The notes beneath the pieces were generated by a model that was not told the DNA's origin, ran no database searches, and worked only from the letters and a program-made list of their open reading frames with translations. Positions 24,226 to 32,558 of a stretch of 64,000 bases of DNA are shown here, piece by piece. Made by a program: the position numbers and the translations under genes. The stretch comes from VRUE01 sp963824215 (lineage in GTDB: Bacteria > Actinomycetota > Thermoleophilia > Solirubrobacterales > 70-9): NCBI GenBank assembly GCA_963824215.1, contig CAWGOE010000004.1, positions 248,001 to 312,000 of the forward strand, in the 5' to 3' direction. Position 1 is the first letter of the stretch; each line of letters opens with the position of its first letter.

Positions 24226-25187
24226 GCCGTGACCGCCTCCTCTCCCTCGTCGCTCTCCTCGAGGTGGTAGCCCGTCTTGGCGACGAAGACGTCATCGAGG
24301 CTGGGGTGGACGAGCTCAAGCGAGCCGACCGCGATGCTGGCCTCATCGAGTGCGCGCACCACCCGCGGAATGTCGGCCGCCCCGTGCTCGACCTCGACCA
24401 GGACCGTCTTGCCGTCGACCGGCGGCAGCAGCGGCCCGATCCGGGCGCAGATCTCCTCCGCCGCGGCGATCGAGCCCTCCGCGATCTGCAGGCGGATGTG
24501 GGGGTGGCCGATTTCGGCTTTGAGCGAGGCCGGCGTCCCCTCGGCGACGATCCGGCCGCTGTCGATGATGCCGACGTTGTCGGCGAGCTGGTCGGCCTCC
24601 TCTAGGTATTGGGTGGTGAGGAAGACCGTCGTCCCCTCGTCGTTGAGGGTGCGCACCTCCTCCCAGATCGTCTTGCGGCTGACCGGGTCGAGACCGGTGG
24701 TTGGCTCGTCGAGGAAGAGCACCCGCGGTTCGTGCACCAGCGCCGCAGCGAGGTCGAGGCGTCGCTTCATCCCGCCGGAGTAGCCGCCGACGCGACGGTC
24801 GGCCGCGGCGACGAGATCGACTCGCTCGAGCAGATCGTCGGCGCGGCGCTTGCCCTCAGCGCCGGGCAGGCCCTGCAGCGTCGCCTGCAGGCGGATCAGC
24901 TCGCGCCCGGTCATCAGCGGATCGAGCGCCGCCTCCTGCAGGGCGACCCCGATCGAGGCTCGCACGCGCCGTGCTTCGGCGACGACGTCGTGGCCGGCCA
25001 CGGTCGCCTTGCCCCCGGTCGGCAGGAGGAGAGTGGTCAGCATCCGCACCGTAGTCGTCTTGCCAGCGCCGTTGGGGCCGAGGAAGCCGTAGATCTCGCC
25101 CTCACCCACCTCCAGGTCGACTCCCTGGACGGCAAGCACCTCGTCGAAGGCACGCTCCAGCCCTTCAACCGCGATCGCTGCCGCCAT
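24222..25187 (-). CDS. ABC transporter ATP-binding protein (DrrA-like)
   Basis: 321 residues from ATG 25187 (TTG 25193 is possible). Walker A is GPNGAGKTTT, the signature is YSGGMKRRL, Walker B is RVLFLDEPTTGLDP, and the switch region has VFLTTQYLEEAD. After the ATPase core comes a domain of about 100 residues (ADIPRVVRALDEASIAVGSLELVHPSLDDVF) typical of DrrA-type exporters. It powers the two permeases encoded downstream. It begins just before the end of the amidase gene, so the four genes look like one transcript. Confidence 0.92.
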   Translation of the reverse strand: MAAAIAVEGLERAFDEVLAVQGVDLEVGEGEIYGFLGPNGAGKTTTVRMLTTLLLPTGGKATVAGHDVVAEARRVRASIGVALQEAALDPLMTGRELIRLQATLQGLPGAEGKRRADDLLERVDLVAAADRRVGGYSGGMKRRLDLAAALVHEPRVLFLDEPTTGLDPVSRKTIWEEVRTLNDEGTTVFLTTQYLEEADQLADNVGIIDSGRIVAEGTPASLKAEIGHPHIRLQIAEGSIAAAEEICARIGPLLPPVDGKTVLVEVEHGAADIPRVVRALDEASIAVGSLELVHPSLDDVFVAKTGYHLEESDEGEEAVTA

Positions 25188-25189
25188 CG

Positions 25190-26563
25190 TCAAGCCTCGG
25201 TCGGCTCAGCCGCGGCCAGCGGTGGCAGCGCCTCGACCCAGCGACGTCCGTTGGCGCGCTCCAGCGCCTCGGCGGCGTCCAGCAAGAGCTCGTCCTGGCC
25301 CCAGGCGGCCTGGAGCTGTAGCGCGAGCGGCAGCCCCTCCTCACTCAACCCCACGGGCATGCTGATCGAGGGGATCCCGGTCAGGTTGGCGAGCGCGGCG
25401 CCGCGGACGTTTGCCTGGTCAGCGGTACTCACACCAGACGGCAGCTCGACCATTGGAGACTCGATCGGCGGTGCTGGGGCTGGCACGGTTGGCCAGGCGA
25501 TCACGTCGACTTCCTCAAAGAGCGCCGCCACTCGACGCCGCATTAGCGTTCGCACCCGCTGCGACTGCACGGTCGCTGCCGCCGGCAGCATCATCCGGTA
25601 CTTGAGCGTGCCGCGGGCAATCGGGCTCAGCTCTGGGTGCAGATTGTTCAGCTGCTGCGGGCTCACCCCGCCCATGCTCTCCGCGTTGATGATCAGGATT
25701 GCGGCGAGCGTGGAGGGTGCCAGGTCTGGCAGCGAGATCTCACGGATCTCGCCACCGGTCTCGGCTCGCAGTGTCTCGATTGCCTCCTCGCAGGCCGCCG
25801 CGACCTCGGGGGTGACGTCTTCGGAGACTGCGTCGCGGACGACGCCAATTCGCAGGCCGGCGGCATCGCCGCCGGCAAGCTGCTCGCCGTAGAGCACGGA
25901 GCCGAGCAAGCGGCAATCGGCGGCGTCCGCGCAGAGCGGCCCGGAGACGATCAGGGTCGTGGTTGGCGCCATGTGGTGACCGTCCATCGCCGCGCGCCCG
26001 AAGGTCGGCTTGAGGCCGGTCAGGCCGCAGTAGGCGGCAGGGAAGCGCACCGAGCCGAGTCCGTCGGCGCCGACGGCGGCGGCGACGAGGCGGGCGGCGA
26101 CCGAGGCCGCCGGGCCGCTCGAGGAACCACCCGTGCAGCGCTCGGTATCCCACGGGTTACGGGCGGCGCCGTAGAAGGAGACGTTGCCGGTGCTGCCGGC
26201 GCCGAGCTCGTGCATATTGCCGACGCCGACGATCACGGCACCAGCGTCGCGCAGCGCCCGGAAGGGCCCTGATTCGCCCGGTGCGGTGGGGGCGAGGAGT
26301 TCCGCCGCGCCGAAGCGCTGGGCGCGCCAGGGCAGCGGCCACTCGTCCTTGATCACGAGCGGCACGCCGCGCAAGGGCCCGTCCGGAGCGGCGGCGAGCA
26401 TCTCGCGCGAGCGCTCGGGGAAGGTCTCGACCACGGCGTTGATCGCCGGGTTGCGCTGCTCGATGCGGGCGAGGGTGGCGTCGAGCAGCTCGCTCGGATC
26501 GACCTCGCCTGAGGCAATTGCTTCGGCTTGCGCGCGCAAGCCGAGCTCGAGCGGGTCACTCAT
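25190..26563 (-). CDS. Amidase (amidase-signature family)
   Basis: 457 residues. The Ser-cisSer-Lys triad can be placed: Lys in VPLVIKDE, cis-Ser in TGGSSSGPAA, and the nucleophile in GADGLGSVRFPAAYCGLTGLKP, shown in two parts here as GLGSVRFP and GLTGLKP. Such enzymes hydrolyse small amides; the group includes GatA, AtzE and aliphatic or aryl amidases. No signal peptide. It overlaps by 4 nt a 65-residue upstream gene which may be its small partner, so a GatC/AtzG-like pairing is possible. The substrate is unknown. Confidence 0.87.
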   Translation of the reverse strand: MSDPLELGLRAQAEAIASGEVDPSELLDATLARIEQRNPAINAVVETFPERSREMLAAAPDGPLRGVPLVIKDEWPLPWRAQRFGAAELLAPTAPGESGPFRALRDAGAVIVGVGNMHELGAGSTGNVSFYGAARNPWDTERCTGGSSSGPAASVAARLVAAAVGADGLGSVRFPAAYCGLTGLKPTFGRAAMDGHHMAPTTTLIVSGPLCADAADCRLLGSVLYGEQLAGGDAAGLRIGVVRDAVSEDVTPEVAAACEEAIETLRAETGGEIREISLPDLAPSTLAAILIINAESMGGVSPQQLNNLHPELSPIARGTLKYRMMLPAAATVQSQRVRTLMRRRVAALFEEVDVIAWPTVPAPAPPIESPMVELPSGVSTADQANVRGAALANLTGIPSISMPVGLSEEGLPLALQLQAAWGQDELLLDAAEALERANGRRWVEALPPLAAAEPTEA

Positions 26564-26757
26564 TCTGGCGCCCGCGATAGGTCGGGACAGCGCTCTGGCT
26601 CGAGCCCTTCGGTGTCGAGCGCGAGCAGCTCGAGCAGTGGTGGCCAGAGCAGCCCGTGGACTGCGGCGATCACCGCCAGATCGATCTCGTCAGCCTCGAT
26701 TCCGAGCGAGGCGAGGCCGGCCGGGATGAGCTCGTCTGCTGGCGCCGCGCCTTCCAT
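26560..26757 (-). CDS. Small acidic protein, possible amidase partner (AtzG/GatC-like)
   Basis: 65 residues with an N-terminal helix (ADELIPAGLASLGIEADEIDLAVI), a second helix (GLLWPPLLELLALD) and a tail LEPERCPDLSRAPE. It overlaps the amidase start by 4 nt (ATGA). Size, helical pattern and tight coupling resemble the small stabilising subunits AtzG (DUF4089) or GatC that accompany some amidases. The sequence match is weak and the assignment is inference. Confidence 0.5.
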   Translation of the reverse strand: MEGAAPADELIPAGLASLGIEADEIDLAVIAAVHGLLWPPLLELLALDTEGLEPERCPDLSRAPE

Positions 26758-26884
26758 GCAGCAGGCAACCCTACCTGGCCGCGATCGTGCATTTGCAGCG
26801 GAGGACCCCGTCAGCCCACGGCGAACGACAGAATCCGGTGCCGCAACCCTGGCTGGTAGCCCGGGTTGTCGCTTGGAGACACTC

Positions 26885-27646
26885 GTGAGAGCAGCAGAAA
26901 ACCGAAATCACAAGAGCCGCGTCCTGTTCGCGCTGGGTTTTGCCTGCGCCCTTGCGGCGCTTGTCGCCGCCGCATTGCCCGGTGCCGCCGACTCGGCCCC
27001 GGCCCGCGTGATCGTGCTCGGCCAGACCGACTCGACCCCACCGCCGTCGTGCCCGGGCAAAATCGTCAACAACGTCGAGGTGATTCCCTGCCGAGTTGAG
27101 GGTCATGTGACCGGATTCCAGGCGATCGCGGGTGGCGTCCCCCGCCCCTACGAGGCTCCCTTCGACGGCAAAATCGTCGCCTGGTCAATCACGCTGGCCC
27201 GCCCGTCGCGGCAGGACAGCGAGAAAATGACCGACGAGGTCGGCTTCTTCAACGAATTCCTCGGCAAGCCGTCGCAGGCGCGAATCGGCGTCCTGCGACC
27301 GGTCGAGGACTCAAAGCCGCCCCAGTTCAAACTGGTCCGGCAGAGCCCGCTGCAGGTCCTCAACCCCTACTTCGGCAGCACCGTGACCTTCGCCCTCGAG
27401 CATCCGCTCACCGTCCTCCAGGGCCAGGTAGTTGCATTGACGATCCCAACCTGGGCGCCGATGTTCGCCTTCAACGTCGATGAAGACAACACCTGGCGCG
27501 GCAGCCGCCTGCCCGATCACTGTTCTTCGAAGGAAGACATCCAGGGCGGCCATCCACAGCAGGGCGTCGGCAAGACGAAGACCTACGGCTGCTACTACTC
27601 GAACGCACGGTTGCTCTACACGGTGACCGTCGTCAAACAGCCGTAG
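26885..27646 (+). CDS. Secreted protein of unknown function
   Basis: 253 residues from GTG 26885, with TTGGAGA just upstream. A signal peptide is clear (KSRVLFALGFACALAALVAAALPGAADSA). The mature part starts RVIVLGQTD and has paired cysteines, a PYEAPFDGKIVAWSITLARPS strand and PLTVLQGQVVALTIPTWAP, suggesting a beta-sandwich. I do not recognise a family with a function. The upstream in-frame region back to 26528 is the shadow of the reverse-strand amidase. Confidence 0.65.
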   Translation: MRAAENRNHKSRVLFALGFACALAALVAAALPGAADSAPARVIVLGQTDSTPPPSCPGKIVNNVEVIPCRVEGHVTGFQAIAGGVPRPYEAPFDGKIVAWSITLARPSRQDSEKMTDEVGFFNEFLGKPSQARIGVLRPVEDSKPPQFKLVRQSPLQVLNPYFGSTVTFALEHPLTVLQGQVVALTIPTWAPMFAFNVDEDNTWRGSRLPDHCSSKEDIQGGHPQQGVGKTKTYGCYYSNARLLYTVTVVKQP

Positions 27647-27702
27647 CGCAAATTTGACATTCAGCGCGCCACTCGTGCGCCGAGGCCAGTCACGGTCGGG
27701 AC

Positions 27703-27957
27703 ATGCGAGCGTTCGTCCCATGGTTGCTTGTTCTTGCGGTCTTGCCGCGAGTCGACGACCCGTGGCCGGACGCGATCGATCTCGAATTCCCGTTTGCCAT
27801 GGCGGCGGCAGGAGGTATTTTCGCTGGGGTTGTGTGCTTTCTAGCCGGTGAGGAGAAGCGGGAGCGTGCGATCAAGCTGGGCGGGCTCGTTGGCTTCTCC
27901 GTCGGGGGCGTCCTTTATTTCATCTCGCTGCTGGCTCAGGTAATCTCCAGTCCATGA
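27703..27957 (+). CDS. Small membrane protein (84 aa)
   Basis: Two or three hydrophobic stretches: VPWLLVLAVLP, FAMAAAGGIFAGVVCFLAG and LGGLVGFSVGGVLYFISLLAQVI. No family recognised. Its stop TGA overlaps the ATG of a 56-residue membrane ORF (ATGA), which supports both as real, translationally coupled genes. Confidence 0.5.
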   Translation: MRAFVPWLLVLAVLPRVDDPWPDAIDLEFPFAMAAAGGIFAGVVCFLAGEEKRERAIKLGGLVGFSVGGVLYFISLLAQVISSP

Positions 27958-28124
27958 AACATATTGTCCGAGACGATCCGATGACGTGGGCAATTGTTTG
28001 CTTAATCGCAAGCACTGTGGCGGAACAGGCAGGCCCCAACGTTTTCGGCATCTATCTGACCGCCTTGGGTGTAGCGGCGATCGCCTTGTCTTTTGTTCTC
28101 TTCCCTGGCTTAAGGCGACGCTGA
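27954..28124 (+). CDS. Small membrane protein (56 aa), coupled to the preceding gene
   Basis: The ORF runs from ATG 27954 to TGA 28122-28124. It encodes a short hydrophilic start (MKHIVRDDPM), then two hydrophobic segments (WAIVCLIASTVA and IYLTALGVAAIALSFVLFPG) and a basic end (LRRR), a normal inside-positive membrane topology. It overlaps the previous stop by 4 nt. No family known to me. Confidence 0.45.
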   Translation: MKHIVRDDPMTWAIVCLIASTVAEQAGPNVFGIYLTALGVAAIALSFVLFPGLRRR

Positions 28125-28143
28125 TCAAGCAGTCTTGGTTCGC

Positions 28144-28437
28144 TCAGAACGCGCTCTGGCGCAGGCCGCAGTAGGGGCAGTCGCTCACGTCCAGCCCGAT
28201 CAGCTGGTCGCAGCGGCGGCAGGCGCGCAGGTTCTCGGGCGTGCGCGGCAGGGCGGAGGCGGAAGGAGCGAGCGGCAGCACCATCGCTACCGGCAGCATC
28301 TCCTCGTCGGTCTCGCGATCGACGTAGACCGAGCCCGGCTCGGCATGGGCAAGCGCCTCTCGGCCCGAGGCCGGCGCCCGCATCCGGTAGAGCTGCTTCG
28401 AGTTCACGGCCGGGAACACTAATAGCTTGCCCGGCAC
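28144..28437 (-). CDS. Small zinc-ribbon protein
   Basis: Up to 97 residues. The C-terminus has a four-cysteine zinc ribbon, CRRCDQLIGLDVSDCPYCG. The rest has no motif I can name, apart from a possible strand-rich ETDEEMLPVAMVLPLAP. GTG 28437 would place its start 1 bp from the divergent glycosyltransferase start, leaving no promoter room; GTG 28407 (NSKQLYRMRAP) may be the true start. Confidence 0.55.
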   Translation of the reverse strand: MPGKLLVFPAVNSKQLYRMRAPASGREALAHAEPGSVYVDRETDEEMLPVAMVLPLAPSASALPRTPENLRACRRCDQLIGLDVSDCPYCGLRQSAF

Positions 28438-28438
28438 G

Positions 28439-29833
28439 ATGCGCGTCCTTTTGTTCCACGGCTACATGCTGCGCGGCACTGGCAGCAACATCTACACCGC
28501 CAATCTCGCCCGTGCTCTCGCCGGCCTGGGCCACGAGGTCCACCTCCTCTGCCAAGACCGCCAGGTCGAGATCGAGGGGGTGGAGATCCACAACCCCGAG
28601 ATCCACGGCCTGCTACCGGTCTACGTCAAGGACCCCTATGAGGGCTTTGAGGTCAAGGCCTACCCGGAGATGACCGACGCCGAGCTCGATCGCTACATCG
28701 ACGCCAACGTAGCCGCTGTGCGCGAGCTTGCCGACAGGACGGGGGGCTTTGATGCCGCCCTCGGCGGCCACCTGGTGATGGGTCCCGCAATCCTCGCCCG
28801 CGCAGAAGTTGGTCCGTTCGCGGCGAAGATCCACGGTTCGGCGCTGGAGTACACCGTCAAACCACACCCGCGCTTCCTGCCGTATGCCGAAGAGGGCATG
28901 AACGCAGCTTCTGCAGTCCTAGTGGGCTCTCGCCACACCGCAGAGTCGCTCTGGGGGGCGCTGCCCGCAGTAGAGGGCTTGCGTGAGAAGACCCGTCTGG
29001 GACCTCCAGGGGTCGATACGGAGCGCTTTCAACCGCGGGTCCTGTCGCGGGGGGAGGGGGGCCTGCGGGCGGGGTCGTCTTCGACCCCTCTCCCCCCACG
29101 CCACCCGCGGGAGATCGTTTTCGTGGGGAAGCTGATCGTGTCCAAGGGGGTGGATCTGCTGATAGCCGCATGGCCCATCGTCAGGCGGGCGCACCCGGAC
29201 GTGAAGCTGCGAATCGCTGGCTACGGCGAGTACGAGCAGGGGTTGCGTCGCTTGCTTGCAGCTCTTGATGGCGGGGATTTAGCTGATGCGCGAGGAGTCG
29301 CGAGGCTCGGTTGGGGGCTCGAGGGTGGGGAGGAGGCCCCTTTGCCAGTCCTCAGTGCGTTTCTCGCTGATCCTCCTGACGGCTACGTCGAGGCCGCCAA
29401 GGGCATTGCCGGCTCGGTTGAGTTCATCGGGCGGCTGGAGCACGACGAGGTGGCGGAGCTGCTGCCCGACGCAGAGGCGTTGGTCATGCCCAGCACCTTC
29501 CCCGAGGCGTTTGGGATGGTTGCTGCCGAGGCGGCGGCTTGCGGGGTGCTGCCTGTTTCGGCGGGGCACTCCGGCATGCTGGAGGTGTCGCGCCAGCTCG
29601 CCGCGGCACTGCCACCTGCGGTTGCCGATCTTGTCTCATTCCCGGTTGAGGAGGGGGCCGTCGAGGCGATTGCGGCACGACTGAATGGTTGGCTGGAGCT
29701 GTCTCAGGCCGAGCGCGCGGAGGCCGCTGGGGCGCTGGTCGATACGGCGCGGCGGCTCTGGAGCTGGGAGGGCGTGGCCCGCGGCGTGATCGCCGCTTCG
29801 CGGGGCGACCTTGACCGTCTGCCGCTTGCATAG
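28439..29833 (+). CDS. Glycosyltransferase, GT4 family
   Basis: 464 residues from ATG 28439. The N-terminal Rossmann domain begins MRVLLFHGYMLRGTGSNIYTANLARALAGLGHEVHLL, given here only to show the GT-B acceptor-side pattern of GSNIYTANLA. The C-terminal domain has IVFVGKLIVSKGVDLLI, the ESx7E-like MPSTFPEAFGMVAAEAAACG (nucleotide-sugar binding) and a helical end. It would transfer a sugar from an NDP-sugar onto a glycolipid or small metabolite in the cytoplasm. A palindromic insert occupies the interdomain linker (29033-29110), and the linker around 29270-29390 is also longer than usual. Confidence 0.88.
   Translation: MRVLLFHGYMLRGTGSNIYTANLARALAGLGHEVHLLCQDRQVEIEGVEIHNPEIHGLLPVYVKDPYEGFEVKAYPEMTDAELDRYIDANVAAVRELADRTGGFDAALGGHLVMGPAILARAEVGPFAAKIHGSALEYTVKPHPRFLPYAEEGMNAASAVLVGSRHTAESLWGALPAVEGLREKTRLGPPGVDTERFQPRVLSRGEGGLRAGSSSTPLPPRHPREIVFVGKLIVSKGVDLLIAAWPIVRRAHPDVKLRIAGYGEYEQGLRRLLAALDGGDLADARGVARLGWGLEGGEEAPLPVLSAFLADPPDGYVEAAKGIAGSVEFIGRLEHDEVAELLPDAEALVMPSTFPEAFGMVAAEAAACGVLPVSAGHSGMLEVSRQLAAALPPAVADLVSFPVEEGAVEAIAARLNGWLELSQAERAEAAGALVDTARRLWSWEGVARGVIAASRGDLDRLPLA
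29033..29110 (+). repeat. 78-bp palindrome in the glycosyltransferase frame, relative of the 92-bp element
   Basis: Outer arms CCGCGGGT (29033-29040) and ACCCGCGG (29103-29110). The left end continues CCTGTCGC as in the guaA and rpsI copies and the right end has CGCCACCCGCG as in rpsI. The interior differs: GGGGGGAG/CTCCCCCC and GGGGTCG/CGACCCC hairpins. It is read in another frame from the 92-bp copies. Confidence 0.7.
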
Positions 29834-29848
29834 AATGCGCCCCCGCCG

Positions 29849-30640
29849 ATGATGGGCCGCCTGCCGATAGCGAAGATGCTCGCCGCCACCGTGGTCCTGA
29901 CCGTGGTGATGTCGGCGGTGATGCTGCCGATCAACTGGAACGGCCAGGGCGCCTCAACGGCGGCACCGAAGATCGACACGCTGCTCGACGTGATGATCGT
30001 CCTCTCCTCCTTCGTCTTCGCCCTGGTCATGGTGATGCTCTTCTACGCCCTGTGGAAATTCAAAGCCAAGCCAGGCGACGAGTCCGACGGCGAGCCGATC
30101 CACGGCAACACGCGGCTCGAGGTCGCCTGGACGCTTATCCCGACCGTGATCGTCCTCTTCGCGGCGGGCTACAGCTGGTCGATCCTCAACGAGATCGAAG
30201 AGCCGGCCGAGAACCCTTTGACGGTCGACGTCTTCTCCCAGCAGTTCGCCTGGAGCTTCGGCTACCCCGGCAAGGGCATGGCCTACTCGGAGGGCGAGCT
30301 GCACGTCCCGCTCGATCGCCAGGTCCACTTCAAGATGCACGCCCTCGACGTCCTCCACTCCTTCTGGGTGCCCGAGTGGCGGATCAAGAAAGACAACGTC
30401 CCGGGGATCACGACCACCGCGATCGTCACGCCGGACAAGCTCGGCACCTACCAGCTGATCTGTACTGAGCTCTGCGGCTTTGGCCACTCCGCGATGCGGG
30501 CGAAGGTAGTGGTCGAAACGCCGGCCGACTTCCGCAAATGGGTCTCCGGGCTGAAAGAGACGATCCCGCCGGACTACATGGAGACGATCCGCCAGGACAC
30601 CGAAACCGACCCGATCCCGCTCGGGGCGGGCGGGGCATAA
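29849..30640 (+). CDS. ctaC: Cytochrome c oxidase subunit II
   Basis: 263 residues. Two N-terminal membrane helices anchor the external cupredoxin domain. All CuA ligands are present: the histidine in DVLHSFWVPE and the CTELCGFGHSAM motif. It accepts electrons from cytochrome c and passes them to haem a. It heads the cluster ctaC-ctaD-USP-like-ctaE with 13-nt, 4-nt and 1-nt junctions. No fused haem c domain, so a separate cytochrome c is needed; a dihaem lipoprotein is encoded at 38.0 kb. Confidence 0.96.
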   Translation: MMGRLPIAKMLAATVVLTVVMSAVMLPINWNGQGASTAAPKIDTLLDVMIVLSSFVFALVMVMLFYALWKFKAKPGDESDGEPIHGNTRLEVAWTLIPTVIVLFAAGYSWSILNEIEEPAENPLTVDVFSQQFAWSFGYPGKGMAYSEGELHVPLDRQVHFKMHALDVLHSFWVPEWRIKKDNVPGITTTAIVTPDKLGTYQLICTELCGFGHSAMRAKVVVETPADFRKWVSGLKETIPPDYMETIRQDTETDPIPLGAGGA

Positions 30641-30653
30641 TGGAGAGGACCTG

Positions 30654-32558
30654 ATGGCTGCCGCGATCAAGCAACCGGGGTGGATCCGAGGCCTGCTGGG
30701 CGCCGTGCTCGCTGCCGCTTTTGGAGTCGGGCTCGTCGTCGTGCTGCGCGAGGTCTCCGGCTTGCCGATCTGGCAGACCGAGCAGACCGGCTATCCGCAC
30801 GTCGTCGTGCCGCTGATCACCGCCCCGCTGGGCTTCCTGGCCGGCTTCGGCTGCTTCGATTACTGGCTGCGCTGGGCCGTCGGCATGCCGACGATCCCCG
30901 ACGATCACGCCCAGCACGGCGCCAAGAGCTGGCGCGACTACTTCCGCTTCAACACCGATCACAAGGTGATCGGCATCCAGTACATCGTCACCACCTTCTT
31001 CTTCTTCTTCATCGGCGGCCTGCTGGCGATGCTGATCCGGGCCGAGCTGGCGCAGCCCGGCGCCCAGATCGTCGACGCCTCGACCTTCAACGGCCTCTTC
31101 TCGACGCACGCGGTGCTGATGATCTTCGTCTTCGTCATCCCGGTCTTCGCCGGCATCGCCAACTACGTGCTGCCGCTGATGATCGGCGCCCCCGACATGG
31201 CCTTCCCGCGCCTCAACGCGCTCAGCTTCTGGATGCTGCCGCTGGCGGGGCTGCTCTTCATCGGCAGCTACCTGGCGCCGGGTGGGGCTTTCGATGCCGG
31301 TTGGACCGGCTACGCGCCGCTCTCGACCGGCGCCCCCTTAGGCCAGTCGTTCTTCAACTTAGGCGTGCAGTTCGCGGGAGCGTCCTCGATAGCTACCGCG
31401 CTCAATTTCTTAGTCACGATCATCACTATGCGTGCGCCCGGAATGACCTTCTGGCGCATGCCGCTGCTGGTTTGGGCCAACCTCTCGACCTCGCTGCTGG
31501 TCGTCGCCGCGACGCCCTTCATCGCCGGCGCCCAGTTCATGGTCCTCTTCGACCGCGCCCTTGGCACCCAGTTCTTCGAGTTCGCCGGCGGCGGTGACGT
31601 CGTCAGCTACCAGCACATCTTCTGGTTCTACTCGCACCCGGCCGTCTACATCATGATGCTGCCCGGCTTCGGGATCATCTCGGAGGTCATCTCGACCCAC
31701 GCCCGTAAACCGATCTTCGGCTACCGGTTGATGGCGTTGGCGCTGATCGGGATCGTCGTGCTCAGCTACTCGGTCTGGGCGCACCACATGTTCGTCGCCG
31801 GCATGTTCAGCTGGCTGCGGGTGCCGATGATGATCACGACGCTGTTGATCGCGGTGCCGACCGGGATCAAGATCTTCTCCTGGTTAGGCACGCTCTACTT
31901 CGGCAAGATCCACACCTACTCGACCGCGATGCTGTTCTCGCTCGCCTTCATCGTCACCTTCACGATCGGCGGCATCAGCGGGGTCATGCTCGGCATGGTG
32001 CCGATCGACATCCACGTCTCCGACACCTACTTCATCGTCGCTCACATCCACTTCGTCCTCTTCGGCGGCTCGGTCTTCACGATCTTTGCCGGCATCTACC
32101 ACTGGTTCCCGAAGATGACGGGGCGGATGTATGACGAGAAACTTGGCCGCGTCCACTTCTGGGGCACCGTGATCGGCACCTGGGGCACCTTCATCCCGAT
32201 GCACTGGGTGGGGATGGACGGGATGCCGCGACGTGTAGCCGACTACGCCGAGCAGTTCGGCAACTGGAACCTGTTGATCAGCTGCTTCGCCTTCATGCTC
32301 GGCGCCTGCCAGCTCGTCTTCCTCTACAACATGGTGGTCAGCTGGAAGTACGGACCGCGCGCCGACGGCAACCCCTGGCGGGCGAAGACGATCGAGTGGC
32401 AGGTGTCCTCGCCGCCGCCGATCTTCAACTTCGATGAGATCCCGCGCGTGGTCGGTGGGCCCTACGAGTTCGGCGTGCCAGGCGCCCGCCACGCGATCAT
32501 GGCCGGCGACGGCGATCAGGTCGCCAAACCGGAGCCGACCGTGGTGAGCCAGGCGTGA
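30654..32558 (+). CDS. ctaD: Cytochrome c oxidase subunit I
   Basis: 634 residues. All six metal-binding histidines are visible: STHAVL in helix II (haem a), YSHPAVY in helix VI (CuB, with the crosslinked Tyr), WAHHMF in helix VII (two CuB ligands) and AHIHFVL in helix X (haem a3 and haem a). The propionate arginines lie in GMPRRV. An extra N-terminal membrane helix precedes the core. This is the active aa3-type oxidase and a useful reference for the degenerate copy at 40681-42363. Confidence 0.97.
   Translation: MAAAIKQPGWIRGLLGAVLAAAFGVGLVVVLREVSGLPIWQTEQTGYPHVVVPLITAPLGFLAGFGCFDYWLRWAVGMPTIPDDHAQHGAKSWRDYFRFNTDHKVIGIQYIVTTFFFFFIGGLLAMLIRAELAQPGAQIVDASTFNGLFSTHAVLMIFVFVIPVFAGIANYVLPLMIGAPDMAFPRLNALSFWMLPLAGLLFIGSYLAPGGAFDAGWTGYAPLSTGAPLGQSFFNLGVQFAGASSIATALNFLVTIITMRAPGMTFWRMPLLVWANLSTSLLVVAATPFIAGAQFMVLFDRALGTQFFEFAGGGDVVSYQHIFWFYSHPAVYIMMLPGFGIISEVISTHARKPIFGYRLMALALIGIVVLSYSVWAHHMFVAGMFSWLRVPMMITTLLIAVPTGIKIFSWLGTLYFGKIHTYSTAMLFSLAFIVTFTIGGISGVMLGMVPIDIHVSDTYFIVAHIHFVLFGGSVFTIFAGIYHWFPKMTGRMYDEKLGRVHFWGTVIGTWGTFIPMHWVGMDGMPRRVADYAEQFGNWNLLISCFAFMLGACQLVFLYNMVVSWKYGPRADGNPWRAKTIEWQVSSPPPIFNFDEIPRVVGGPYEFGVPGARHAIMAGDGDQVAKPEPTVVSQA

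Noticed and set aside
29265..29390. Second palindromic insert in the glycosyltransferase
   Set aside because: The region is longer than usual for GT4 but shows only 5-bp inverted repeats.
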